The notes beneath the pieces were generated by a model. That model saw only the letters and a program-made list of their open reading frames with translations. It had not been told where the DNA came from and searched no databases. 64,000 bases of DNA from Siphonodentalium dalli. Lineage: Eukaryota; Mollusca; Scaphopoda; Gadilida; Siphonodentaliidae. The stretch covers positions 95,479,345 through 95,543,344 of the forward strand of contig CP136061.1 of assembly GCA_032622095.1 (NCBI GenBank). The letters run 5' to 3'. A program made the position numbers and the translations under genes. Positions 1-10,137 of the stretch are shown one piece after another; position 1 is the first letter of the stretch, and the number at the start of each line of letters is the position of its first letter.

Positions 1-7
1 AAGTACA

Positions 8-98
8 TGTAATGCTCTAATTAATCGACTCCTTAAACACAGCAGAATTATGGGTAACTTTTCAGGATTTAAGTCGGAAATATGGCTTGTTGCCATTG
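8..98 (+). repeat. Left arm of a foldback MITE (family H)
   Basis: The sequence GTAATGCTCTAATTAATCGA followed by an ACAGCAGAATTATGGGTAAC-type block matches the left arm of a palindromic element seen more completely at 7894-8092, 32282-32510 and 59943-60159. Only one arm is present here, so this is a truncated copy. It lies in the intron or upstream flank of the MULE transposase remnant that follows. An apparent ORF starting at 50 owes its first residues to this arm. Confidence 0.75.
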
Positions 99-156
99 CA
101 TACACATTTTCCAAACTCACCTATCACGATGGCTTATCATTTCATATTTTATTTCA

Positions 157-2660
157 GATTGTTAGATCCACACCATTCAAGCAGCTTTTCGGCATACATG
201 CCTTCATCACAGACACCACCAAGCCAGATCGCCTGAAGCTAGTGCCACTAGTTTTCTGCTTGATGTCTGGCAAGGAGCGTCAAGACTATGTGAAGGTTCG
301 TTTATAATAAAACTCTCCCTATATATGTATACATTCGGAAATGTTTTCCACATACAATAATTTATTTTAGATGGAGATGGGTCATTGTATATAATTGCAA
401 CGAAATATTTTTTGCGTGAGAGTTGTATACTCACTCAGGACATGCCATAATTTTTTTATCGTGACTCTCTTAATTATCAGCAAATATCCAATCATGAGAA
501 CAATTCAGCAACTTGAAGGACTATGAAAACTAGAACAAATCCTGTACATACAAATAATACAAACTAGTGGTGGTAAATCAAACAAATCTCAACGCTAAAC
601 TTGCATCAAAGTGTCTATTGTTGATATTCATCAGGGTGACGTTTGTTTCTATTTTCAGGTCTTAAATGAGATAATGAGATTGTTGGGAAATGACGCTAAA
701 GTAAACGGTGTAGTTGGTGATTCTGAGTTAGCAGCATGGCAGGCAGTTGATGAAGTGCTTCATGTGAATGTGCGCGGGTGCGTGTTCCACTGGGGGCAGT
801 TCATATGGCGTCGCTGTCAACATCTAGGCCTGAGTGTAAGTTAGCATTGCATTGAAAACTTGACATGATTATTAATCTAATTACAGGTTGTCATATCCTG
901 AGTTCCTAATTTTATCATGTGATAGGTGCATAGCATGCGTTTATAAGCACGGTCTAGCGTACAGTTTTACTACATAGCCATGGTAGCATATATGCTATCT
1001 ATTCCATTTAGTGTATGGCATCACCCATCCGAGTATGAATATTAGCCATTTAAAAATTAGTGTATTAGTGCATTACCATTAATGATTTTGAAGATAAACC
1101 TAACCAATATAAAAAAAATTGTTATTCACAGGAAGACTACAAGAAAAAATGGAACATCCATAAGCACATCCGTTGATTATTGGCACTTCCCTTTCTGCCG
1201 GCTGAACACATCCCTGTAAGTGCAGATTACTCTCATATAATATCACCTCATTATCACATTTCCTTCACAGGTCCCAGAACAAATATTTACCCCACCCCAG
1301 ATATTTACCCCACCCATTAATACTTGATCCCATAAGTTTAAGTATTATTGGGGTGGGGTGAATTTTTGTTCTGCAGACTAGTGACACACGAAGTGAAAGA
1401 TATTCAGATAAATTATCAGAATGATCGGGAATTCTTCTAAAATTGTCTTTCATTGGCATGGTTACTGAGAGAAACAGTAAAATAAAAGTAACTTGATTAT
1501 CAACTATTCATTATATGTCGACGAAAACTTTCCTGTTTTAAGTTTAAAGGCATAAAGTTAAATTTCAACTTATAGGAAGGCAACAGTGTTATTTATGACA
1601 ACATTTCTTTTTAATCTTTGTTGTGTCATGTTAATAAGCATAATTTCAATGTTTTAGGAAGTTTTCCACCAACTCCGGGAGATGTGCAATGACGACAAAG
1701 TAGATCAGCTCCACAACTACATGGAAGAAACCTGGGTGTGCGGGTTCCTGTCAAGCAGTGGAGCTGTTTTAATTTAACCCTTTGAGTGCCAGGGGCCGAT
1801 ATTATCGGCCCTAAACCTACACAATAAGTCTGTTAAAGAATATAATAAAATATATTAAAATTGTAAAAAATTGTAAAAAAAAATTGTAAAAAAAAAAATT
1901 GTTAAGCCAATGCATTCTCTTATATATGCGAGGCGACCTATGGTCGACTCGCATATATAAGAGAATGCATTGGCACAGGGTATATGGGTTGATACAAAAA
2001 TCGGACCTGGCACTCAAAGGGTTAAAATTAAGCAGTCAACGAGAACAAACAACGATGTTGAAGGTGAGATTTCAATCTTTTTGACATCATGCAGTAGTCG
2101 AGAAATGCGGAACTGAATTAAAAAGTCAGCAAATAGAATGACTTGGTGTTACCACACGTTATACATAAAATTGATAGTTTCTATAAGTCTACAAACATAT
2201 TTATGGCTTCACTATTTATTGATAAATCCATCCAATGATGCATGGAGACTCGACTATTTACTATTTACAGATTGAAAGTATATATATAGTTTTTGGTACA
2301 TGGTTTAATTCTCATTCAAATGACAATGCTCTTCTTGACCTTTTAATTTCTATGATGAATTTTTTTATTTCTCAGGCTTCCATCGAAGAATAAAGAATAG
2401 GAGTGGTAGTCGGGCGATGCCATTCTACACTCTTCTGGAGTTTTTGGACGGCGATCACAGCCCAATTAATGGCAGAGGGGATGCTCCGCCGTCTCCAGCG
2501 ACGCCAGGAGAAAACCAAGCAGAGGAAAATTTTCGACTTGTGGTCCAGCTATGATAATGAGGAGATTGATCCGGCAGAATTGTTAGGAGTTTCAGGAGTT
2601 GTGGCCCCGATAATGCATAGACAGCGACAAGACGACAAAGAACACCTCGAAGAGTTGTAA
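157..2660 (+). pseudogene. MULE-type transposase remnant, five visible exons
   Basis: Remnant of a Mutator-like (MULE) DDE transposase. Visible exons are 157-295, 659-835, 1132-1215, 1658-2063 and 2376-2660; every junction has AG/GT borders and preserves phase. Exon 1 holds FITDTTKPDRLKLVPLVFC, exon 2 a conserved aspartate in VVGDSELAAWQAV and the GCVFHW block, exon 3 LLALPFLPAEHI, exon 4 the RTNNDVEG block, and exon 5 PFYTLLEF and a helical basic tail ending at TAA 2658-2660. These blocks line up one by one with the FLYWCH-MULE copy at 13.5-15.5 kb. Breaks: an in-frame TGA in exon 3 (near 1174, in CGT-TGA-TTA), a 244-bp MITE plus a frame change in exon 4, and a frame change near 2450 in exon 5. 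The N-terminal half (FLYWCH finger) is not in the window. It is a dead copy; family assignment is firm, subfamily is not. Confidence 0.85.
1778..2021. mobile_element. piggyBac-type MITE with TTAA target duplication
   Basis: A 244-bp element with ends CCCTTTGAGTGCCAGG / CCTGGCACTCAAAGGG flanked by TTAA on both sides (1774-1777 and 2022-2025). TTAA duplication plus CCC...GGG ends is the piggyBac signature. Inside is a near-perfect hairpin (about 1912-1979) with arms GCCAATGCATTCTCTTATAT. It carries no coding capacity. It is inserted in exon 4 of the MULE pseudogene, so it arrived after that exon existed. Related copies are at 54915-55357 and 59126-59363, and its hairpin core recurs at 17591-17818. 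Confidence 0.88.
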
Positions 2661-3845
2661 ATACAATTGTATATATTTCCATACTTTGGTGAAATTTGAA
2701 GATATCTAGTAAAGTAGTCCCACTCAAAACATTCTCATAATACATTTATCCTCGTTTAAATAGTCTTTCAAATACATTTCATGACGACCATTATGACATT
2801 TCGTTATCAGTTTTAACAATGTGGAGCCTAATAATTAATATTTCGATATATCTTTAAAATAAAGAAAAGAACAGACACTTGTATTCCCTTTATAACCTCT
2901 TCGAATTTCACCAATTTTTAAAGTGCTTTTTGTGCTAACGATTGTGCTATTGATAATTTTCTCATTGTAGGGACATATATATATAGAGAGCGTTATCTAG
3001 TTGATAACAATATGTTATCCACGATAAGATTCCATAAGAGTCGAAGTGGACCGAAAGCGGACATCGGACGTTATATAATGAAGCTTTGTTTTCATTAACG
3101 ACTGCCGCCCGCTTCCGGTTAGGTCACCGCCATCACGTGATCACACATGACTATACTGGAGTTTAATTCTTTTCGGGCCTTTAATATGCCCTCAGACTGT
3201 TAATCCTTCCTGTTCACAGTGATTCTGATGTGCAAACCGACCATCAAACTTTGGTACATGGGCGAAAGACATCGATACTAACCCCCTCAAAAATCATGTT
3301 TATTAAAGCTAATTATGACAGTTTCTATACAATTCAGTACATCAGTTCCATAATTTTTTGTGAGGATCCACCAGCTTCCTATACCGGTACTAGTTTAAAT
3401 AATTCGAAGTGATTTTGGCTAATGTAATTTTTGTCTACACTTTTAAAACAAAAATGCAAATTAATTAAAAATTTAACTAAACTTATGGTATTCATGGACA
3501 TCTATGCTTTGCTATTTTTAACTGTATTGTTCATATGTGTATATTGTGCCGATTGTGTCATTTGTTTATTGTGTTATCCAGTCCTCGAAATTAGCCACGA
3601 AAAAATGTGAAATAAAGATTGCCATGGGAAATGCCGTGGCAACATTTGGAATCTAACATGCTACATCATAAAATTTGACGTGGGTCATTTTTCCTAATTT
3701 CAAGGGCTGGAACTTATCTGTTATTTATGCTAATATATGTTATAGTCAACTGGGTTTTATCTTGTGTGCTGTGTATTGTGCTGTTATTTTTGTTTATTTT
3801 ATTCCCTTTTTTTTGTTATTCTACAGTTGGTACATACTTGATCTT
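2661..3845. other. Non-coding spacer, nothing recognised
   Basis: AT-rich sequence with no ORF that resembles a known protein and no clear terminal repeats. A short ATATATATAGAGAG run lies near 2977-2995. I see no gene here. Confidence 0.5.
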
Positions 3846-3912
3846 GTTTAAATAAAGTGACGTTTGATAATAACCTTGTATTTATTGTGCTTTCTAAATA
3901 CAGGGGGTGCAA

Positions 3913-4270
3913 CCCGATAAAATTCGTATCCGGGGCAAGATACATTCACATAGCAAATTTCAAGTCGATAGCTCCACCCGTTTCCGAGATCTCGTCTGCG
4001 CATGCGCGAAGCTGGCGTCGCACGGGCTCGGCGACCCGATAAAATTTGTATCCGGGGCAAGATACATTCACATAGCAAATTTCAAGTCGATAGCTCCACC
4101 CGTTTCCGAGATCTCGTCTGCGCATGCGCTGCACGGGCATCGCACGGGCTCGCCAATACGACAAGGACGACCGCCTGGTCAAACGACACACACGTACCAA
4201 GTTTCGTCCCGATCGGTCGAGAATCTTAGATTTGTATAAATGACATACAGACAAACATACAGACAGACAA
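3913..4270. repeat. 122-bp tandem duplication in a dispersed-repeat tail
   Basis: CCCGATAAAATTCGTATCCG begins at 3913 and returns almost unchanged at 4035, giving a 122-bp period; the second copy ends near 4156. The unit contains CAAATTTCAAGTCGATAGCT and CTGCGCATGCGC. It is followed by ACATACAGACAAACATACAG-type sequence to about 4275. ORFs called on both strands across this block are products of the repeat and are not treated as genes. Confidence 0.8.
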
Positions 4271-4539
4271 ACAGAGGTCTTCAAAATATATATGAGATAA
4301 ATATGTGTGCCATGTGCATACTTCATGTCAATTGGTAGCGCAAACGTAACAAAAAATGAGTGTCAAAAAGTTATTCCGCAGCAGAATTCGCAGCCATATT
4401 GTATAAGGAATCAAGGATTGTTTTTAGCTCGAAGTATAAATTGATCACATTAAAGAGTACCCCATATGAACTACCTAGCACCCTCGCATATGGGTGGATA
4501 GGGGGAGTTGGGTGTAATTAGTGTGATGTAGTTATTCCA

Positions 4540-5210
4540 ACAAATGATACTCGAGTCAAATGCTACCCGGGACAAGGGATACCTAATTCCGAGTTCAATG
4601 ATACCGAGACAAGTTATACCTTATTCCGAGTTCAATGATACCCGAGACAAGTGATACCTAATTCCGAGTTCAATGATACCCGAGACAAGTGATACCTTAT
4701 TCCGAGTTCAATGATACCCGAGACAAGTGATACCTAATTCCGAGTTCAGTGATACCCGAGACAAGTGATACCTAATTCCGAGTTCAATGATACCCGAGAC
4801 AAGTGAATCGAATGAAGTGATACCTTATTCCGAGTTCAATGATACCCGAGATAAGTGATACCTAATTCCGAGTTCAATGATACCCGAGACAAGTGATACC
4901 TTATTCCGAGTTCAATGATACCCGAGACAAGTGATACCTAATTCCGAGTTCAGTGATACCCGAGACAAGTGATACCTAATTCCGAGTTCAATGATACCCG
5001 AGACAAGTGATACCTAATTCCGAGTTCAGTGATACCCGAGACAAGTGATACCTAATTCCGAGTTCAGTGATACCCGAGACAAGTGATACCTAATTCCGAG
5101 TAAAAAATAAAAGGTATCATTTGTCTCAGGAAGGTATCAGTTGACTCGAGATTAGGTATCACTTGACTTTTTTCCGAGAGTATCAGTTGGTTTGGGTATC
5201 ACTTGTCCTG
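4540..5210. repeat. 38-bp minisatellite, about 14 units, with inverted units at the right end
   Basis: The unit begins TGATACCCGAGACAAGTGAT and is 38 bp long (starts at 4674 and 4712, for example). Neighbouring units often alternate between ACCTAATTCC and ACCTTATTCC, hinting at a 76-bp higher-order unit. One unit near 4801-4820 carries an extra GAATCGAATGAA-like segment. From about 5107 to 5210 the motif appears in the opposite orientation (GGTATCACTTG), more diverged. There are no unique spacers between units. Confidence 0.9.
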
Positions 5211-5653
5211 CACCCATAAGAAACACCCCAAAACAGGATTGTAACAAGAGTCCGGTGGAACTCATATTCGGCAGACAAACCAGATCACTCTTACCAATTA
5301 TGAAGACCTCTAAACAACCTGCCGATATCAGCAAAAAGAAAACACACCAGGAAATAATGAAGACGTCATTCGACAAACGAGCAAGAGATACACCTGTTTT
5401 GAAGCCGGGAAGTCCCATATATTATCAACATCCACAAAGATCAGGATGGAGAAAGGGTATACTAACAGAAAGGGTCAACGATCGCTCTATGGTTGTAGAA
5501 GATGAAGACGGGGCAACATATCGACGAAACAGTGCCATGGTTAGACCTACTGTAGCCCCACAATGTACAGATCTCGACGCCAGGAGTCCCCACCGGCAAA
5601 CCTCTCAACACCTAGTCGACCAGCAAGGGACCACCGTCCGCCAACATGGATGA
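5201..5653 (+). pseudogene. Ty3/gypsy integrase C-terminal fragment
   Basis: About 150 open codons resemble the C-terminal end of a Ty3/gypsy (K02A2.6-like) polyprotein integrase. Seen directly: SPVELIFGRQTRSLLP, the typical post-catalytic 'GR..R..LP' stretch; a basic helix; LKPGSPIYYQ, the usual start of the C-terminal beta barrel; a W followed by a basic patch; and RRNSAMVRP near the end. The DDE core, RNase H and reverse transcriptase are absent, so it is 5'-truncated; the minisatellite abuts the break. The ORF start at 5192 is not a biological start because its first residues come from repeat sequence. A candidate LTR follows at 5897-6145. Confidence 0.82.
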
Positions 5654-5896
5654 AGGACTAAGTGTGAAGAGACAACATCGTATAGATAATATTGTGCTCG
5701 CGCATGACTAATAGCATGTAATCATAATTCAGTAACTTCGTACTTCACGATACTGATACTTAGGAAATTAATAGAATGGGGATTAGTTTACTAAGATTGT
5801 AACTCGAATAAAGCCGTTCAAGTTAACTAATGATTAACCCTACCGCGACGCGAAAGCTTCTTAGATGCTAATTAATTTTACTAAAAGAAAAAGGGA

Positions 5897-6145
5897 TGTT
5901 AACGGGTTAACAAATTCGCATGTTCTAAATTTGCATGGTCTTAAAGTATAACGTGGGAACGCGAACTCTTTGGAGTAATTTAGATTCTGGTCATATATTA
6001 GATTGCATGCACACGTGGTATATACTCGAGCAGCTTCATAGACTGGCAGTGTAGACCGACTAACGATATAGAGTAGAACGTATAATAAAAGTATCAAACT
6101 AGATATACTGTGTTTGGTCCTGATAGCTTCCTGAAGGTATTAACA
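5897..6145 (+). mobile_element. Candidate 3' LTR of the gypsy fragment
   Basis: A purine run AAAAGAAAAAGGGA (about 5883-5896) is followed by TGTTAACGGG, and a segment ending TATTAACA closes at 6145. This gives TG...CA ends with a 6-bp inverted repeat TGTTAA/TTAACA. Internal TATAATAAAAG near 6080 could serve as promoter or polyadenylation signal. Position, purine tract and termini fit a 249-bp LTR. No 5' partner LTR is in the window, so the boundaries are inferred. Confidence 0.5.
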
Positions 6146-6179
6146 GAAGCTAAGCTTATCTTGTGATATTTCTCAACAG

Positions 6180-6601
6180 GAAGCTCAGAATCTCTAAATA
6201 GCAGTGGAGATTCAGATAGAGGAGCTGCGGGGCGAAGTCAAGGTCACCCAAGAGGTGCCATTGGTCGCGGTAGGGGCAGAGGAACACATTTCATGCAGGG
6301 TGATGAGCCAGCAGCAGGCAGCCAACGGGGCACTGGCACAATTAGAGGGCGCTCAAGAGTGAGGGGCATATCGACAAGAGGAAGGGGTATATCAACAGTG
6401 CCTGAGGTTGCCCAAGCACTCACCACTGGACACGATGCTGAGGCCACTGGCATAATAAGAGGTCGACCAAGAGGGAGGGGTGCTGCAACAAGAGGGAGGG
6501 GTGCTGCAACAAGAGGGAGGGGTGCTGCAACAAGAGGAAGGGTTGCAGTTGCAGTTGACCAAGCACACACCTGCACTGGACAGGATGCTGAGCTACAGTA
6601 A
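6180..6601 (+). pseudogene. RG-rich exon, first copy (P2X7-ballast gene family)
   Basis: An acceptor TTTCTCAACAG precedes an open frame beginning with SSESLNSSGDSDRG and rich in Arg-Gly: GRGRGRG, then three perfect direct repeats of AATRGRG-like units near 6480-6540 (15-18 bp period). It closes at TAA 6599-6601 without a donor. A diverged duplicate of its middle part (GCAGCAGGCAGCC...) restarts at 8096, and that second copy does have a donor and continues toward the ballast-domain exon. RG/RGG tails of this kind usually bind RNA or serve as disordered linkers; here function is unknown. I read this as a broken or skipped duplicate exon. Confidence 0.55.
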
Positions 6602-6627
6602 TCCTTTAAATGAAAGTGTCAATGACA

Positions 6628-7893
6628 CTGTAGCTCAACTTAGGTAGGGGAATAATTTAATGGTCGACAGTAAATGGTGGAATAGGAAAGGTGCGAATTG
6701 AAATGTCTAACCTGTGCCAACGGATTTAGTCATGCAAAGAGTAAAATCCAAGATGGCTGCTGGAGGCCATGTTTTTTTGGCCAATTGACCCCAAAAGGAC
6801 TCGTTCCCATCTACGTGTCATTGTTAACATCCATGACAAATTTCATGAAGATCTGACCAAAGCTACCACCTGTAGCCCGCGCCAAAGGATATAGCCATGC
6901 AAAGAGTAAAATCCAAGATGGCTGCTGGCGGCCATTTTTTTTGGCCGAACGACCCCAAAATCACTCGTTCCCATCTACATGTCAATATTAACATCTATGA
7001 CATATTTCATGATGATCAGACGAACAGTACGACCTGTAGCCCACGCCAATGGATTGAATTTTGAAATCCAAGATGGCCACCAGCGGCCATGTTTTTCGGC
7101 CAAACGACCCCAAAATGATTCGTTCCCATCTACATGTCATTGTTAACATCCATGACAAATTTGATGAAATTCCGACCAAAGCTACGACCTGTAGCCCGCG
7201 CCAAAGGATTTAGTCATGCAAAGAGTAAAATCCAAGATGGCTGCTGGCGGCCATGTTTTTTGACCGAACGACCCCAAAATCACTCATTCATCTACATGTC
7301 AATATGAACAGTACGACCTGTAGCCTGCGCCAATGGATTGAATTTTGAAATCCAAGATGGCCACCAGCAGCCATGTTTTTGTGCCGAATGACCCCAAAAT
7401 GACTCGTTCCCATCTACATGTCAATGGCAACATTCATGACAAATTTCATAAACATTGGATCAAAGATACGACCTGTAGCCCGCACCAAAGGATTTCGTCA
7501 TGCAAAGAGTAAAATCCAAGATGGCTGCTGGCAGCCATGTTTTTAGGCCGAACTACCCCAAAATCACTCGTTCCCATCTACATGTCAATATTAACATCCA
7601 TGACAAATTTCATGATGATCAGACGAACAGTACGACCTGTAGCCCGCGCCAATGGATTGAATTTTTAAATCCAAGAATGTTTTTTGGCCGAATGACACCA
7701 AAATGACTCGTTCCCATCTACATGTCAATATCAACATTCATGACAAATCTCATAAAGATCAGACCAAAGGTACGACCTGTAGCCCGCGCCAAAGGAAATT
7801 GTTGACGGACACACGGACACACGCATACACGCACACACAGACGACGGACGCCAAACCATGGCAATAGCTCAAACTTACAAAGTAAGTTGAGCT
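6628..7893. mobile_element. Repeat element with TAGCTCAACTTA ends and internal tandem units
   Basis: The left end TGTAGCTCAACTTAGG (6628) is inverted at the right end TAAGTTGAGCTA (about 7881-7893). Between them lie about eight diverged units of roughly 130-160 bp marked by CCTGTAGCCCGCGCC (6711, 6871, 7032, 7189, 7318, 7474, 7637, 7780). Two unit types tend to alternate: one with GATTTAGTCATGCAAAGAG and one with GGATTGAATTTTGAAATCC. Most contain CAAGATGGC followed by CGGCCATGTTTTT. A tail of ACACACGGACACACGC precedes the right end. A related left end is at 9826. It has no coding sequence, and its superfamily is not recognised. Confidence 0.7.
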
Positions 7894-8092
7894 AATAATC
7901 GACTACTTAACCACAGCAGAATTATGATTAACTTTTCAGGATTTATTCGGAAATATGGCTTGTTGCCATTCATCGGAAAGCTCTCACTGAGAGCTTTCCA
8001 ATGAATGGCAACAAACTATATTTCCGACTAAATCCTGAAAAGTTATCCATAATACTGCTGTGTTTAAGGAATCAATTACTTAGGGCATTACT
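7894..8092. mobile_element. Foldback MITE (family H), left terminus truncated
   Basis: Two inverted arms of about 90 bp meet at GAAAGCTCTCACTGAGAGCTTTC. Arms share CACAGCAGAATTATG and TTTTCAGGATTTA. The right terminus CATTACTGT is intact, while the left terminus is replaced by the end of the preceding element. It sits immediately before the second RG-rich exon copy, so it and its neighbour separate the duplicated exons. Confidence 0.85.
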
Positions 8093-9328
8093 GTAGCAGC
8101 AGGCAGCCAGCGGGGCACTTTGACAAAAAGAGGGCGTCCAATAGGAAGGGGTGGAGCACAAAGTGGGAGGGATGCAGTAACAGTCCCTGAAATTGAAGCA
8201 CACACACCGCTGGCCAGGGAGCTACCTCCGGAAGAGCTTGTGCAAGTGGGAGAGGTCGATCGGGGAAGGGGAGCCTCAGTCGGTCAGGCTCTGGCTGTTG
8301 CACGCTCAGCTGAGGAAATTGAGCAAGTACAACAAGAATATGTCCAAGTAAGTATTTGATATAAACCATTTTGGCCAAACAGTGACACATGGTTTTAGCT
8401 ACATGTATTTTGAATCCACCTGTATTGTTACAATTCTAATTTCTTGAATGGCACTAAATTCTGCCTAAATTTCCAGGATTATATTATTTGTCTGTTCATC
8501 TTGTTTGTTAACATGTTAGTTTCTGACCGATAATTTGAAATGTACATATATGTATCTTACTGATATTTAGTCTAATCAATCAAACAATAACCACACTCAT
8601 TACTGACTTCTCCTTTAATATGCCAGTGTTAAAATATTTTGGATCTTCAGCGATCATTTAATGATGTGTAGTTTTTGGTCAAGTTTAACAAAAAAATGAC
8701 ACATAGTTTGGCAAGGTTGATTCACAGGTGGGCGGCTTCTACAGATGGCGTTAAGGAGATAAATGGAACAAATATCAACTGAATTTGGTATATCAGACTT
8801 GCTCAACACTATATTGATTGAGTACGAAAACCGACCATGTCCACCTCTTAGGGGCAAAGTTACTGCCCTAATTAGTTCATTTACTAATATGTGAATGTCA
8901 GATGTCAATAGCGTAACCAGGTACAATTAATTAACTTTCAATCCAATCCCATGTTTTCCATAGCTACCACAAATTGCCCTGCATGTCGGATGCGAAGTAT
9001 TGTATTGTATTTTGTTGGTTGTGTTACCAATGCTTGTGAAACTACCATACTAGATGAAATATCCATATTTACAGGAACGCATCCAGACAATGCCAGAGGC
9101 AGGAGTGAGGGAGTGTGTACTAGGTTTGCCATGGAGCATTTACCATTGGTGTTCAGCATTCTGGCAAATGACAGAACCCCACGTGTGGGTTACCACCCAC
9201 CAGCAGATGGACCTTCACCACCATGGTGCATATGTGGACACTGTCGGGAGATGTCACAGCTGACGGAGAGACTATGCTGTGGGAATCAGCCTGAAAATTG
9301 CACATCATTGATTCCAGTGGGTATCTAA
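8093..9328 (+). pseudogene. RG-rich / P2X7-ballast-domain gene remnant, two exons
   Basis: Exon 8093-8347 encodes an RG-rich then acidic segment (KRGRPIGRGG ... RSAEEIEQVQQEYVQ) and ends in phase 0 at GTAAGT. The next exon begins after TTTACAG at 9075 and continues in phase 0 with ERIQTMPEAGVRECVL. The homology then moves to another frame: RFAMEHLPLVFSILAN, WCICGHCREM (9225-9254), and RLCCGNQPENC. That cysteine pattern is characteristic of the P2X7 intracellular ballast domain, which in invertebrates also occurs in non-channel proteins. A frame change near 9115-9125 therefore breaks the exon. No P2X transmembrane or extracellular region is present, so this is not a receptor gene. Later ballast exons are not found downstream. 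GTGGGT at about 9319 is a possible donor. Confidence 0.6.
8348..9074 (+). other. Intron of the ballast-domain remnant
   Basis: Bounded by GTAAGT at 8348 and TTTACAG ending at 9074, joining phase 0 to phase 0. The interior is AT-rich with no recognisable coding sequence. Confidence 0.5.
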
Positions 9329-9825
9329 CAAGAATTCCAACATTACTAGTCTTTGTGCCAAACAAAAGTGCAGGTTAGAATAAAAGTGCAAGTGTGTGGT
9401 GGAAACATACAAATAACTTTAACATTTATATTTGTAGACTTGAGTGTAAAGCAAGTTTTTGCAATTGACGTGCTCAAAATTGTTACATGCACAGGAAAAT
9501 GTGACCCTCGTCTCCATGTCCACATCTCAAATGAAAAATCAACATTTTCTTGTAATTACATAATTGTAAAGCATTTGCTAATAAAATTTAGAGCAGAGCA
9601 CTGGCATCAATCTTTTAAAAACATGCAGACCTGAATAAGCATCGTGCAGGGCTGATTTTTCTCAGAGTAGGACCTATGTTAATAATTATAATTATAATTA
9701 TATAATGGTATGTATACATTTGTATGTTCCTAGCAACATCGCTGCATTGTGAATTTATGTAACAAATAACTGTTTTTGCAGAGTTGAATTATATCCGTTT
9801 CATTTTATTGGTTTTGTTAAAAAAC

Positions 9826-10010
9826 ACTGTAGCTCAACTTGGAGAAGGGATAATTACATGTGCTACAGTCAATGGAGCGATTAGGAATGTGAAAAGTTTA
9901 ATGTCTAAGTAATACTAAATGTGAACATGAAGAGATATTCACATCTAGTAATTAAAATACAAGATGGCCGCAGGCGGCCATGTTTTTCTACAAAATCAAT
10001 AAATGACTCC
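9826..10010. repeat. Second left end of the TAGCTCAACTT element
   Basis: CACTGTAGCTCAACTTGGAG at 9826 and a CAAGATGGC...CGGCCATGTTTTT block near 9960-9990 match the left end and internal unit of the 6628-7893 element. No matching right end is seen before the transposase remnant at about 10.1 kb, so this is a truncated copy. Confidence 0.6.
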
Positions 10011-10137
10011 AAAATCTAGTGGTCATCCCGAAGTTCCATATCATGATGTTTTTCATTGAAAATTGTTCGATCATTGCTAGAGGTGATCCTAAACATGCCT
10101 GTAAATTAAAAAAACAATTCTCCAATAAATGTGGGCT

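Noticed and set aside
3857-4326. Several overlapping 60-126 codon ORFs on both strands
   Set aside because: They arise from a 122-bp tandem duplication in dispersed-repeat sequence and resemble no family.
4540-5100. CRISPR-like array of 38-bp repeats
   Set aside because: Units are contiguous with no unique spacers and no cas genes; the genome is animal. It is a minisatellite.
6244-6576. Minus-strand ORF rich in PLPLVAA repeats
   Set aside because: It is the antisense shadow of the RG-repeat exon.
8093-9328. A P2X purinergic receptor gene
   Set aside because: Only the intracellular ballast-like cysteine module is present; the channel and its membrane segments are absent.
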